Shown here in pieces: positions 8,722-17,377 of a stretch of 24,831 nt of DNA. Origin of the DNA: Prevotellaceae bacterium UBA1710 (GTDB taxonomy: Bacteria; Bacteroidota; Bacteroidia; Bacteroidales; Bacteroidaceae); contig DCJC01000045.1 in assembly GCA_002317355.1 (NCBI GenBank), positions 7,658 to 32,488 on the forward strand. The letters are read 5' to 3'. Below the pieces are notes generated by a model. It saw only the letters and a list, made by a program, of their open reading frames with translations, was not told the origin of the DNA and searched no databases. The position numbers were made by a program, and so were the translations under genes. Each line of letters starts with the position of its first letter. Positions within the stretch are counted from its first letter, which is position 1.

Positions 8722-9957
8722 TTAATAGTGCTTCTCCAACTGCTGCGCAGCGTAGTCCTTGGTCACTTCGAATTTCTTCATTCGCTTACCAGGACACTCA
8801 AACATGGCATCAGTCATCAATGTCTCCACGATAGAACGTAGTCCACGCGCACCGAGTTTATACTCAACAGCCTTGTCAACAATATACTCAAGTGCTTCTG
8901 TCGTGAAGGTGAGTTCGATCTTATCCATCTCAAAGAGCTTGATATACTGGCGTACAATCGAATTCTTTGGTTCAACAAGGATTCTACGAAGAGCATCCCT
9001 GTCAAGAGGATTAAGATATGTAAGTACTGGCAGACGGCCGATAATCTCCGGTATAAGACCGAAAGACTTCAAATCCTGTGGCTGCACGTACTTCATCATT
9101 TCCTTTTGGTCAATCTTACGTACGTTCTGCACTGAGTTGTAACCCACGGTATGGGTATTCATTCTCTGTGCGATCTTACGTTCAATTCCATCAAATGCAC
9201 CTCCGCAGATAAAGAGGATGTTACGGGTATCCACATGGATATAATCCTGATCAGGATGCTTACGGCCTCCCTTTGGTGGAACATTAACCATTGTTCCCTC
9301 AAGGAGTTTGAGCAATCCCTGCTGAACACCCTCACCACTTACATCGCGGGTGATGCTTGGGTTGTCACTCTTACGAGCAATCTTATCTATCTCATCAATA
9401 AACACAATACCACGCTGTGCTGCATCAAGATCGAAGTCTGCCACCTGAAGCAAGCGGCTAAGGATGCTCTCAACATCTTCACCCACATATCCAGCCTCCG
9501 TAAACACGGTAGCATCAACGATTGTGAATGGCACATGAAGCAACTTCGCTATAGTACGTGCAAGCAATGTCTTACCAGTACCAGTTGAGCCAACCATTAT
9601 GATATTGCTCTTCTCAATCTCCACACCGTCGTCGTCCTTTGGCTGCTGGAGTCGCTTGTAGTGATTGTAAACAGCTACTGCGAGAGTCTTCTTAGCCTCA
9701 TCCTGACCAATGATATATTGGTCAAGATACTCCTTGATCTCTATAGGCTTTGGCACATCAGACAAGCCTGGAGTCTTGTCTGCTCTCGCAGAAGCACTAC
9801 CAGCCGCACCCTGAGGACCATACCCCTGAGCACAAACTATATCGTAGGCCTGCTTTGCACAATCCTCACAGATATAGCCATTAAGACCTGTTATCATCAG
9901 ACGCACATCTGTCTCGCTGCGTCCACAGAAATTACATGTATTCTTCTTTTTTACCAC
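8722..9957 (-). CDS. clpX: ClpX, ATP-binding unfoldase subunit of ClpXP protease
   Basis: ClpX unfolds tagged proteins and feeds them to ClpP in the cytoplasm. The 411 residues show the N-terminal zinc finger (Cys8, Cys11, Cys30, Cys33), Walker A GSTGTGKT (123-130), pore loop GYVG (157-160), Walker B FIDEID (187-192), the RKH pore motif (233-235) and sensor 2 GARGLRS near the C-terminus. The start is GTG at 9957: a stop codon (TAA) lies directly before it in frame, and no ATG or TTG occurs before the zinc finger, so it is the only possible start. The loop that docks on ClpP, usually IGF or LGF, reads VGY at 272-274. It is encoded 139 bp downstream of clpP. Confidence 0.96.
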   Translation of the reverse strand: MVKKKNTCNFCGRSETDVRLMITGLNGYICEDCAKQAYDIVCAQGYGPQGAAGSASARADKTPGLSDVPKPIEIKEYLDQYIIGQDEAKKTLAVAVYNHYKRLQQPKDDDGVEIEKSNIIMVGSTGTGKTLLARTIAKLLHVPFTIVDATVFTEAGYVGEDVESILSRLLQVADFDLDAAQRGIVFIDEIDKIARKSDNPSITRDVSGEGVQQGLLKLLEGTMVNVPPKGGRKHPDQDYIHVDTRNILFICGGAFDGIERKIAQRMNTHTVGYNSVQNVRKIDQKEMMKYVQPQDLKSFGLIPEIIGRLPVLTYLNPLDRDALRRILVEPKNSIVRQYIKLFEMDKIELTFTTEALEYIVDKAVEYKLGARGLRSIVETLMTDAMFECPGKRMKKFEVTKDYAAQQLEKHY

Positions 9958-9996
9958 TTAAAGTGTATTGTATTTTATGTTTTTATTTGGGGTTAT

Positions 9997-10062
9997 GAGG
10001 TTTTGAGGTTTTACCATACGGGCGAACGACCTTGAACCTAACAACCTATCAACCTAACAACC
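9997..10062. repeat. 8-bp tandem repeats in the clpP-clpX gap
   Basis: GAGGTTTT occurs twice in tandem (9997-10012). AACCTAAC/AACCTATC units occur 3.5 times in tandem (10035-10062). The two blocks are roughly complementary (GGTT against AACC), so the transcript could fold on itself. Neither block is coding. Confidence 0.6.
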
Positions 10063-10090
10063 ATTCAACTGAAGCTTGCGAAAGTTGAAT
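10063..10090 (-). other. Short hairpin just after the clpP stop
   Basis: ATTCAACT (10063-10070) pairs with AGTTGAAT (10083-10090) around a 12-nt loop, starting 6 bases after the clpP stop on the - strand. No U-tract follows, so clpX transcription probably continues through it. It may act as an RNA stability element. Confidence 0.35.
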
Positions 10091-10096
10091 TTATTC

Positions 10097-10768
10097 TTAC
10101 TTCTTTACGAGCACAGCGTCAATCATGCCATACTCCTTAGCCTCTTCTGCAGTCATCCAGTAGTTGCGGTCTGAATCTGCCCACACCTTCTCGTATGGTG
10201 TGTGAGAGTGATTAGAAATGATTGTGTAAAGTTCCTTCTTGAACTTCTGAATCTCCTTTGCCTCAATCTCGATATCAGAAGCCTGTCCCTGAACACCACC
10301 GAGTGGCTGGTGAATCATCACACGAGAATGAGGAAGAGCAGAGCGTTTACCCTCCTGACCTGCAACAAGAAGTACAGCACCCATAGAAGCAGCCATACCT
10401 GTACAGATTGTAGCAACATCACTTGAGATGAACTGCATAGTATCATAGATACCAAGACCTGCAGTCACACTACCACCAGGAGAGTTGATATAGATTGAGA
10501 TATCCTTACCAGGATCGGTAGAGTCCAGATAGAGCAACTGAGCCTGAATGGTATTGGCTGTGTAGTCATTTATCTCTGTACCGAGGAAGATGATACGATC
10601 CATCATCAGGCGTGAGAACACATCCATCTGTGTCACATTCAACTGACGCTCCTCAAGGATATATGGGTTGAGGTACTGCGCCTGAGTTCTCATCACATCA
10701 TCAAGAGCCATGCCATTCATTCCGAGATGGCCAGTAGCGTATTTTCTGAAATCACTTGTTAAATTCAT
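10097..10768 (-). CDS. clpP: ClpP, proteolytic subunit of ClpXP
   Basis: A 223-residue serine peptidase forming the tetradecameric proteolytic chamber that ClpX feeds. The active site is complete: Ser128 in GMAASMGA, His153 in RVMIHQPLGG, and Asp198 in the ADSD segment by alignment to other ClpP proteins from memory. The oxyanion and handle features (INSPGGSVTAGLGIYD) are present. The N-terminal about 40 residues are longer than the mature E. coli form and probably include a processed propeptide. It has its own promoter 38-69 bp upstream, with a palindrome at the predicted start site. It is followed by clpX. Confidence 0.96.
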   Translation of the reverse strand: MNLTSDFRKYATGHLGMNGMALDDVMRTQAQYLNPYILEERQLNVTQMDVFSRLMMDRIIFLGTEINDYTANTIQAQLLYLDSTDPGKDISIYINSPGGSVTAGLGIYDTMQFISSDVATICTGMAASMGAVLLVAGQEGKRSALPHSRVMIHQPLGGVQGQASDIEIEAKEIQKFKKELYTIISNHSHTPYEKVWADSDRNYWMTAEEAKEYGMIDAVLVKK

Positions 10769-10792
10769 ATATTTATCTTATTCCGTTTTTAC

Positions 10793-10805
10793 TGTTTAGT
10801 AAACA
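10793..10805. promoter_or_regulatory. Palindrome at the predicted clpP transcription start
   Basis: TGTTTA-G-TAAACA is a perfect 6-bp-arm palindrome lying immediately downstream of the -7 box, where the transcript should begin. An operator for a dimeric repressor is one reading. The short spacer makes it a poor RNA hairpin. Confidence 0.35.
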
Positions 10806-10837
10806 CAAAATTACGAAGAAAACAGCGTAAATGCAAA
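10806..10837 (-). promoter_or_regulatory. clpP promoter
   Basis: On the - strand a TTTG box (10834-10837) and TAATTTTG (10806-10813) are separated by exactly 20 bp. This is the Bacteroidetes sigma-ABfr consensus arrangement, with the ATG 38 bases further on. Confidence 0.72.
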
Positions 10838-10864
10838 AATTAAATGTTAAAAAATGAAAACTAA

Positions 10865-13800
10865 CTAATTAATTTTGTATTCAATGGCGCTTTTACTCTC
10901 GATTACATCAATCAACGCCTTATTTACGCTCACCCTTCGAGTGCGTGACACAAGATTGACTGGACGCATCATCTTGACGGAGTGACACTGAAAATCAAGT
11001 TCCACATCACCAGGAGAAGCATCTATGGCATTGAAGAGTTCTGCGGCATCCATCTTGTCAAGATCATCAATATTGATAACGAGAGTAAGCTTCTTGATAA
11101 GCTTATCACGCACATCAGCAAGAAAATCAACACTTGTCACCTTACTACTAATATAGGTACTTGTCGGGAATTTCTTCTCGTACTTAATCTTGATGAACAA
11201 AGAACTACCCTCAATAAACTTTCCTCGCCAGGTAGACCAATCATCAAAGAATGCAATTTCGCCTGCCCCACCGTAATCCTCGATAGAAACGATTCCGAAT
11301 GGCGTTCCGCGCTTTGTGAAGCCTTCCCGAAGTCCAGTCACGATACCGCCAATAGCAACCACATCCATCTTGGCAAGTTCTTCCTTGTCTGCATCACTAC
11401 CAAGTTCTGAGCATTGCTTGTTACACAGATTCTTAAGTACAACAGCATAGTCATCAAGTGGGTGTGCAGAAAGATAGATACCAACAAGTTCACGCTCACG
11501 GTTCAGTCGCTCAATACTACTCCATTCTGCAGCCTGAGGTGGTTTCGGTTTTGTAATATCAACACTCCCGAAATCTCCAAACAGAGATGTTGCTGCTTCT
11601 GCCTTGGCAGTCTGATACTGGTTGCCATATCTACTCAGCATATCAATGAAGGTCAAGTTACCATTTGCCTCCGCAACATACTGCTCACGATGCAATCCAA
11701 AGCAATCCAAGCCACCACTGATAGCAAGACACTCCAACGCCTTCTTATTCATTGATGAAGAAGGAACGCGCTCTACGAGCGAGTAGATATCAGTATAAGG
11801 CCCATTCGCCTCACGCTCGACAATGATAGCCTGCACAGCAGCATCACTCATACCCTTGATACCAGAAAGTCCGAAACGTATCTCGCCTTTCTTATTCACC
11901 GTGAAGCCGTCCATAGACTCGTTGACATCAGGTCCCTTGGTTGGGATGCCCAATGCCTTACACTCATCCATGAGTTTGGTGATTTCCTTGATATCCGAAC
12001 GGCGACGAGTCATCAAAGACGCCATGAACTCAGCCGGATAGTTTGCCTTAAGGTATGCCGTCTGATAGGCTACCCACGAATAGCAGGCAGCATGCGACTT
12101 ATTGAACGCATAAGATGCGAACTTCTCCCAGTCTGCCCAGATTTTCTCAAGAACCTTAGGGTCATGACCATTGGAAACACCGCCTTCGATGAACATAGGT
12201 TTCATCTTATCAACGATATCCTTCTTCTTCTTACCCATAGCCTTACGGAGAGCATCCGACTGGCCACGAGTGAAGTTGGCAAGCTGACGGGAGAGCAACA
12301 TCACCTGCTCCTGATATACCGTAATACCGTATGTATCCTTCAGATATTTCTCCGTGCAGGCGATATCATATTCGATAGGTTCACGACCGTTCTTACGGGC
12401 AATGAATGAAGGGATATAGTCCATTGGTCCCGGACGATACAGCGCATTCATCGCGATAAGATCCTCGAATACGGTTGGGTGAAGCTCACGAAGATACTTC
12501 TGCATGCCAGCCGACTCAAACTGGAAGGTACCGATGGTTCTTCCTTCCTGATAGAGTTTATACGTTGCAGGGTCGTCAATAGGTATATGGTCGAGGTCAA
12601 TGTCTATGCCTCGTGTCTGCTTCACGATCTTACAGCACTCTTTCTGCTCCGAGAGAGTCTTCAAGCCGAGGAAGTCCATCTTGATAAGACCTGTTGACTC
12701 GATAACATGACCGTCATACTGCGTAACGGCAGTCTTGATCTCAGGAAAATCAGGGTCATCGGCAGTTGATACAGGTACGTGATCCGAGATTGGGTCACGA
12801 CAGATGATGAATCCACAGGCATGAATACCGGTTGAGCGCACAGTACCCTCAAGCATCTTAGCATACTTAATGGTATTCGACTCACGTGGGTCAGCACTTG
12901 CCTCTGCCTGCTGAAGTTCTGGAGTACACTTAAGATAGTTGGCAAGCTTTGGTTTCATTCCATCAGGAAGTCTGTCTGGCATAGCCTTACAGAGCGCATT
13001 ACTTCTTTCCAACGGTAGTTTCTCTACACGGGCAACATCCTTGATAGAGTTCTTTGCCGCCATCGTACCATAGGTAATGATATGCGCACAGTTCTCCTTA
13101 CCATATTTCTCCATAACCCATTGCAACACCTTACCTCGACCGTCATCGTCGAAGTCGGTATCAATATCAGGCAATGAGATACGGTCTGGATTCAAGAAAC
13201 GCTCGAACAGCAAGTCATACTTCAGAGGATCGATCTTTGTGATACCAAGACAGTACGCCACAACACTTCCTGCCGCAGATCCACGACCAGGACCTACCCA
13301 TACTCCGAGTTCATCTCGGGCAGAGTTGATGAAGTCTGACACGATAAGGAAGTAACCTGGGAAACCCATGGTCTTCATGATATGAAGCTCGAATCTTATT
13401 CGATCCTCTACCTCCTCAGGAATGCCATACGAACCTTTTATTAATGTATCTGCCGTAAGGTTATCGGCAGTACCGCTACCATAGATCCTCTGAGCGCCTT
13501 CATATGCAAGTTTTGCAAGATAGTCAGCCTCAAACTTCACTCGATAGATCTTGTCATAGCCACCGAGTTTCTTTATCTTCTTAAGGCCTTCTTCCTCTGG
13601 CATCTGGTTCTCGCCATTCTCATCACTCGTAAACTCCTTGAACAAGTCTTCCTCAGAGAACTTCTGCCTCCATTCTTCTTCCGTACCAAAATCTTCTGGA
13701 ATTGGGAAGAACGGCATGATTGGGTCACTCTCGATATTGTATGTCTCTACCTTATCAAGAATCTCGAGAGTATTGCTAAGTGCCTCTGGAACATCTGAGA

Positions 13801-14626
13801 ATATCTCGTTCATCTCAGCACGAGTCTTAAACCACTCTTGCTTAGAATAGCGCATACGCTCTGGATCATCAAGATCCTTACCCGTAGAAAGGCACAGCAG
13901 ATGGTCGTGCGCCTCTGCATTCTCCTTATCCACAAAGTGAGAGTCATTGGTACAAACCAGTTTAATGCCATACTCCCTTGCAAGTTCGATTAGCACGCGG
14001 TTTGCCTTCTGCTGAAGTGGGAAAGTCTCACGATTTGCCATTATACTTGGATCTGTAACCTCATGGCGTTGCAGTTCAAGATAGTAGTCATCACCCCAAA
14101 TGTTGTGATACCACTCAATAGCCTCACGAGCACCTTCCATATCACCATTCAGAATCTTCTTAGGCACCTCACCACCGATACATGCAGAACAAATGATGAG
14201 ATCCTCATGGAACATTTCAAGATCCTTACGGTCAGTTCTTGGACGACCGTAATAACCATCTACCCAGGCACGAGACACAAGACGGATAAGGTTCTTGTAG
14301 CCATTGAAATTCTTCGCAAGCACAATGAGGTGATAACCGCCAAGGTCACCATTAGCCTTCACCATATCCTCCTTGTTGTGATGCGCCACATACATCTCAC
14401 AACCAAAGATAGGCTTGAACGGTTCCTTGCCTTCACCTTTCAGTTTTTTGTTTACTCCGTTACAGTAGTCAAAGAGTTCCTTGATACCAAACATATTTCC
14501 GTGATCGGTAAGGGCAATACCCTTCATTCCGTCAGCCACCGCCTTATCGACAAGTTTGCTGACAGAAGCCTGTCCATCAAGGATGGAATAGTAGGTGTGA
14601 ACGTGTAGATGAATAAAATCTTCCAT
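10865..14626 (-). CDS. dnaE: DNA polymerase III alpha subunit
   Basis: DnaE is the replicative polymerase of the chromosome. From ATG 14626 it has 1253 residues, normal for the group. The N-terminal PHP domain begins immediately (FIHLHVHTYYSILDG). The palm carries the acidic catalytic motif PDIDTDFDDDGRG. GPGRGSAAGS, TYGTMAAKN and QYDGHVIESTGLIKMDFLGLKT blocks follow in the usual order. The tau- and clamp-binding region and a C-terminal OB fold (VAIGGIVTGLREGFTKRG) complete it. An in-frame start 57 bases upstream is possible, but it would pass through the apparent promoter box at 14633-14640 and adds a non-conserved hydrophobic stretch, so I reject it. It is divergent from psd. Confidence 0.96.
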   Translation of the reverse strand: MEDFIHLHVHTYYSILDGQASVSKLVDKAVADGMKGIALTDHGNMFGIKELFDYCNGVNKKLKGEGKEPFKPIFGCEMYVAHHNKEDMVKANGDLGGYHLIVLAKNFNGYKNLIRLVSRAWVDGYYGRPRTDRKDLEMFHEDLIICSACIGGEVPKKILNGDMEGAREAIEWYHNIWGDDYYLELQRHEVTDPSIMANRETFPLQQKANRVLIELAREYGIKLVCTNDSHFVDKENAEAHDHLLCLSTGKDLDDPERMRYSKQEWFKTRAEMNEIFSDVPEALSNTLEILDKVETYNIESDPIMPFFPIPEDFGTEEEWRQKFSEEDLFKEFTSDENGENQMPEEEGLKKIKKLGGYDKIYRVKFEADYLAKLAYEGAQRIYGSGTADNLTADTLIKGSYGIPEEVEDRIRFELHIMKTMGFPGYFLIVSDFINSARDELGVWVGPGRGSAAGSVVAYCLGITKIDPLKYDLLFERFLNPDRISLPDIDTDFDDDGRGKVLQWVMEKYGKENCAHIITYGTMAAKNSIKDVARVEKLPLERSNALCKAMPDRLPDGMKPKLANYLKCTPELQQAEASADPRESNTIKYAKMLEGTVRSTGIHACGFIICRDPISDHVPVSTADDPDFPEIKTAVTQYDGHVIESTGLIKMDFLGLKTLSEQKECCKIVKQTRGIDIDLDHIPIDDPATYKLYQEGRTIGTFQFESAGMQKYLRELHPTVFEDLIAMNALYRPGPMDYIPSFIARKNGREPIEYDIACTEKYLKDTYGITVYQEQVMLLSRQLANFTRGQSDALRKAMGKKKKDIVDKMKPMFIEGGVSNGHDPKVLEKIWADWEKFASYAFNKSHAACYSWVAYQTAYLKANYPAEFMASLMTRRRSDIKEITKLMDECKALGIPTKGPDVNESMDGFTVNKKGEIRFGLSGIKGMSDAAVQAIIVEREANGPYTDIYSLVERVPSSSMNKKALECLAISGGLDCFGLHREQYVAEANGNLTFIDMLSRYGNQYQTAKAEAATSLFGDFGSVDITKPKPPQAAEWSSIERLNRERELVGIYLSAHPLDDYAVVLKNLCNKQCSELGSDADKEELAKMDVVAIGGIVTGLREGFTKRGTPFGIVSIEDYGGAGEIAFFDDWSTWRGKFIEGSSLFIKIKYEKKFPTSTYISSKVTSVDFLADVRDKLIKKLTLVINIDDLDKMDAAELFNAIDASPGDVELDFQCHSVKMMRPVNLVSRTRRVSVNKALIDVIESKSAIEYKIN

Positions 14627-14632
14627 AGAACG

Positions 14633-14640
14633 CAAAATTA
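14633..14640 (-). promoter_or_regulatory. Probable dnaE -7 element
   Basis: TAATTTTG on the - strand ends only 6 bases before the dnaE ATG, so the transcript would be leaderless or nearly so. No convincing TTTG box lies 19-20 bp upstream. Confidence 0.42.
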
Positions 14641-14710
14641 CAGAAATTTCGGTATAACACCATATATAGTGAACAAAAAGCAATCAAAAAGGAGGAAAAA
14701 AAAGAAAAAA

Positions 14711-14742
14711 TTTGCTTATATCAATAAATTTATGTATCTTTG
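14711..14742 (+). promoter_or_regulatory. psd operon promoter
   Basis: TTTG (14711-14714) and TATCTTTG (14735-14742) are separated by 20 bp, an exact Bacteroidetes promoter. It places the transcript start near 14748, downstream of the first in-frame ATG at 14740. That is why the later ATG was taken for psd. Confidence 0.78.
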
Positions 14743-14764
14743 CACGGATTTATACACCCTAAAT

Positions 14765-14785
14765 ATGAAACTCATCCTCCAATAA
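14765..14785 (+). CDS. Possible six-residue leader peptide before psd
   Basis: ATG AAA CTC ATC CTC CAA TAA (MKLILQ) is the first ATG of the predicted transcript. Its stop shares an A with the psd start (TAATG). That is the same coupling seen between real genes elsewhere in this window, which suggests translational coupling. A six-codon frame can be coincidence. Confidence 0.3.
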   Translation: MKLILQ

Positions 14786-15480
14786 TGGGAAAAAGAATAA
14801 AGAAACTTAAGAAAATCAGACTGCACCGCGAAGGCACTGATACATTAATCTACGGCCTAATGTTCATCGTAGCGATTGGCATAATTCTGTGGCGTTCTTT
14901 CGAGACCCACGCGCCATTCTATTGCTTCGCTTTCGTTTTCGGTACAATATATTGCATAGTTATCAATTTCTTCCGCTGTCCTATCCGTTATTTCAGCGAA
15001 GAAGACACCGATAACATCATCGTTGCTCCTGCCGATGGTCGTATTGTTGTCGTTCAGGAAGTGGACGAAAACAAGTATTTCCACGAGCGCAGAATCATGG
15101 TCAGCATCTTCATGAGCCTCTTCAACGTTCACGCCAACTGGTTTCCGGTTGACGGAAAGGTGAAGCTCGTGCATCATCAGAATGGCGCTTTCCACAAGGC
15201 ATGGCTTCCAAAAGCTGCTGAGGAGAACGAAATGGCAGACACAATCATCACAACTGAAAACGGCATTGATATCCTATGCCGTCAGATTGCTGGTGCTATG
15301 GCTCGCAGAATCGTGACTTATGCTAAGGAAGGTGAGGATTGCTACATCGATGAGCACCTCGGTTTCATCAAGTTCGGTTCTCGTGTGGATTTGTTCCTGC
15401 CTCTCGGAACAGAGATCAACGTTAAGCTCGGTCAGGCTACCATAGGCAACCAGACTATCATCGGAAGACTGAAAAGCTAA
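14785..15480 (+). CDS. psd: Phosphatidylserine decarboxylase proenzyme
   Basis: Psd decarboxylates phosphatidylserine to phosphatidylethanolamine at the inner membrane. From ATG 14785 it has 231 residues, the short class typical of Bacteroidetes. Two membrane-associated hydrophobic stretches occupy about 19-35 and 44-62. The core motifs are VAPADGRIVVVQEV (80-93), NVHANWFPVDG (114-124), and the self-cleavage site FGSRVD with Gly198-Ser199, where the serine becomes the pyruvoyl cofactor. The gene is first in an operon whose second enzyme, phosphatidylserine synthase, makes its substrate. The longer frame starting at 14740 is unlikely because it begins inside the promoter. Confidence 0.93.
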   Translation: MGKRIKKLKKIRLHREGTDTLIYGLMFIVAIGIILWRSFETHAPFYCFAFVFGTIYCIVINFFRCPIRYFSEEDTDNIIVAPADGRIVVVQEVDENKYFHERRIMVSIFMSLFNVHANWFPVDGKVKLVHHQNGAFHKAWLPKAAEENEMADTIITTENGIDILCRQIAGAMARRIVTYAKEGEDCYIDEHLGFIKFGSRVDLFLPLGTEINVKLGQATIGNQTIIGRLKS

Positions 15481-15650
15481 TTTAGCTCCATCAAGGATTA
15501 AGGATTAGGGAATAAGGATTAAGGTTTGATAGCCTTGTCAAAAAAAAGCAAACAAACTCTAATCCTTCATCACTCGCCCTTATTCCAGTAAGGAATCCCA
15601 ACATTCGTCTTGTACTCCTTGCTACTCCTTGAACTCCATAAAATAAAAAT
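15481..15650 (+). repeat. psd-pssA spacer with 7-bp tandem repeat
   Basis: AAGGATT-like units repeat about 4.5 times at 15493-15524 (third copy AGGGAAT). Further on, CTAATCCTT and CCTTATTCC are inverted copies of parts of this block, allowing alternative hairpins. TACTCCTTG(C/A) is repeated at 15613-15632. No ORF or promoter is evident in this 170-bp gap. Confidence 0.55.
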
Positions 15651-16379
15651 ATGAAGAAACATATCCCAAATACAATAACCTGTTGCAACCTCATCTCTGG
15701 ATGCGTTGCAACAGTCTTTGCTTTATACGGCATTCCAGAAATGGCATTGCTGTTTATCATCCTTGGTGCTGTATTCGATTTCTTTGACGGAATGACTGCA
15801 CGTGTTCTCGGCGTATCAAGCCCTATAGGCAAGGAACTCGATTCACTTGCTGACGATGTGACATTCGGTGTTGCTCCAGCAAGTATCCTGTTCTGGTTCC
15901 TCGGAGTCATCGATTATCCACAGTTCCTTGAGGAATGGCGTAGTGTTATTCCACTCTTTGCATACATCATCTCGGCATTCTCTGCCCTTCGATTGGCAAA
16001 ATTCAACCTCGACACACGCCAGACCACTTCCTTCATAGGTCTCCCTACTCCAGCAAACGCATTATTCTGGGGTTCACTCATCGTTGGATTTGGCTCACAG
16101 ATGATGTACAGCATGTACACTCTTCCACTCCTTCTGATTGGTACTGTAGTAAGCTCATGGCTTCTCATCGCCGAGATTCCTATGTTCGCTCTCAAGTTCA
16201 AGCATTGGGGTTTCAAGGGAAATGAGATCAAGTACGGATTTATCATCTTCAGCGCTATCGCCCTTATTGGCGGTATTGCCTATGGCATAATTGACGAACA
16301 CATCGCACTCTGCTATGCTCCATTCAGCATCATTATCGTTGCTTACATAGCAGTATCCATCGCAACACAGAAGAAATAA
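15651..16379 (+). CDS. pssA: CDP-diacylglycerol-serine O-phosphatidyltransferase
   Basis: This integral membrane enzyme makes phosphatidylserine from CDP-diacylglycerol and serine, supplying Psd. The 242 residues contain the full CDP-alcohol phosphatidyltransferase signature: Asp46-Gly47, Ala50-Arg51, Gly60, Asp64 and Asp68 (DGMTAR…GKELDSLAD). There are about seven to eight hydrophobic segments, the first at about 16-27 and the last at 214-237. It begins 170 bp after psd on the same strand, and its TAA stop overlaps the next ATG by one base. Confidence 0.93.
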   Translation: MKKHIPNTITCCNLISGCVATVFALYGIPEMALLFIILGAVFDFFDGMTARVLGVSSPIGKELDSLADDVTFGVAPASILFWFLGVIDYPQFLEEWRSVIPLFAYIISAFSALRLAKFNLDTRQTTSFIGLPTPANALFWGSLIVGFGSQMMYSMYTLPLLLIGTVVSSWLLIAEIPMFALKFKHWGFKGNEIKYGFIIFSAIALIGGIAYGIIDEHIALCYAPFSIIIVAYIAVSIATQKK

Positions 16380-16687
16380 TGCACCTTTTATTATTAATAT
16401 TAGGAATATTACTGCTGCTCATCCTTATACCTATTTTAGTTTTAGGAATTGTTGCTTACACAAAACTAAGAAATATATGGTATAAGATGACTGGTCGTCA
16501 GCCAAGTAATAGTGGATCTCATTTCAGGTTCACAACATCTTACGGCAATCAGGGTAATCAGGGCAACCAATCATCCAATGCCCAACAGCAATCATCCAAC
16601 ACCCAACACACATCCCAACCAGGCTCTACAAAGAAGATATTCTCTGCCAACGAAGGTGAATATGTGGATTTCGAGGTGGTTGATTAG
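16379..16687 (+). CDS. DUF4834-like small membrane protein
   Basis: This is a 102-residue protein. A strongly hydrophobic N-terminal helix (LLLLILGILLLLILIPILVL, about 3-24) is followed by a cytoplasm-or-periplasm tail rich in Asn, Gln and Ser, including NQGNQGNQ and QQQSSNTQ. It closes with a conserved-looking acidic end EGEYVDFEVVD. This matches my memory of DUF4834, a Bacteroidetes family of unknown function found beside pssA. The start is fixed by TAATG coupling to pssA, so the two are probably made in fixed ratio. The Asn/Gln repeats look low-complexity and may vary between strains. Confidence 0.75.
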   Translation: MHLLLLILGILLLLILIPILVLGIVAYTKLRNIWYKMTGRQPSNSGSHFRFTTSYGNQGNQGNQSSNAQQQSSNTQHTSQPGSTKKIFSANEGEYVDFEVVD

Positions 16688-16708
16688 GAATTTTACGACA
16701 AAATCCTA
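16685..16708 (+). other. Intercistronic hairpin
   Basis: TAGGA(a)TTTT (16685-16694) pairs with AAAATCCTA (16700-16708) around ACGAC, giving 9 bp with one bulge. It covers the DUF4834 stop codon and lies just before the next start codon. It has no U-tract. It may affect ribosome loading on the next gene. Confidence 0.4.
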
Positions 16709-16714
16709 CTAATC

Positions 16715-17377
16715 ATGAAACATTTCTTTCTGTTATCACTACTCGCATTCTGCATCTCTGCCAACGCACAGGTTCCATCTGGCAGAAGCAAGACCGTGAC
16801 TCTTTTTCCAGATTACAAGCCCGCTGTCATCAAACTTACAGACGGCAAGACCAGCATACAGAAATACACAAATATATTTCTGAAGAATAGTTCGCTGATT
16901 TACAAGAAATCAAAAGATGACAAAGTCATGGAGGCTTCCATGCAGGTAATCAAGAGCGTTACAATAGACAACCGCGAATTCATCAAGGTCAAGAACCAAT
17001 TAGCCGAAGTAGTGGCTACAGAAGGAAATGCTTCGCTCGTGCGCGTGCGTACTATTGATATTGAGACAATGAAAGGCGAATATCTCAACAATAGCACCAT
17101 CACCAGCACATCAATGCTCGATGACCTAAGTGCTGGCCGTGGCGTTGGCGAGAGTCTGTCCACAATACGTATGGATGGCGCAGAGGAAGAGGAACCATAC
17201 CCTCTCATGGATCAGTACTACTATGTCTATGGCGACAAGACCACTCTCGCTCATGAACGTTCTGTAAAGGTTGTCATCAAGAAAGACCAGCGAAAGGAAT
17301 ATCAGAACACCATAGCCTTTGGGTTCAACTGGACAAACCTCGAAGACCTTACCAAACTTCTAAAATTCTTTCAGTAG
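16715..17377 (+). CDS. Secreted protein of unknown function
   Basis: This is a 220-residue protein with a clean signal peptide (MKHFFLLSLLAFCISANAQ; cleavage after ANA or ANAQ), so it is periplasmic or surface-exposed. The mature part is predicted by eye to be mostly beta: alternating strands such as KTVTLFPDYKPAVIKLTDG and AEVVATEGNASLVRVRTID, then an acidic patch AEEEEP at about 154-159. There are no cysteines in the mature part and no catalytic motif I recognise. It sits 27 bp after the DUF4834 gene, and its TAG stop overlaps the following GTG start by one base, so it is translationally coupled to a HAD hydrolase. I assign no function. Confidence 0.8.
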   Translation: MKHFFLLSLLAFCISANAQVPSGRSKTVTLFPDYKPAVIKLTDGKTSIQKYTNIFLKNSSLIYKKSKDDKVMEASMQVIKSVTIDNREFIKVKNQLAEVVATEGNASLVRVRTIDIETMKGEYLNNSTITSTSMLDDLSAGRGVGESLSTIRMDGAEEEEPYPLMDQYYYVYGDKTTLAHERSVKVVIKKDQRKEYQNTIAFGFNWTNLEDLTKLLKFFQ

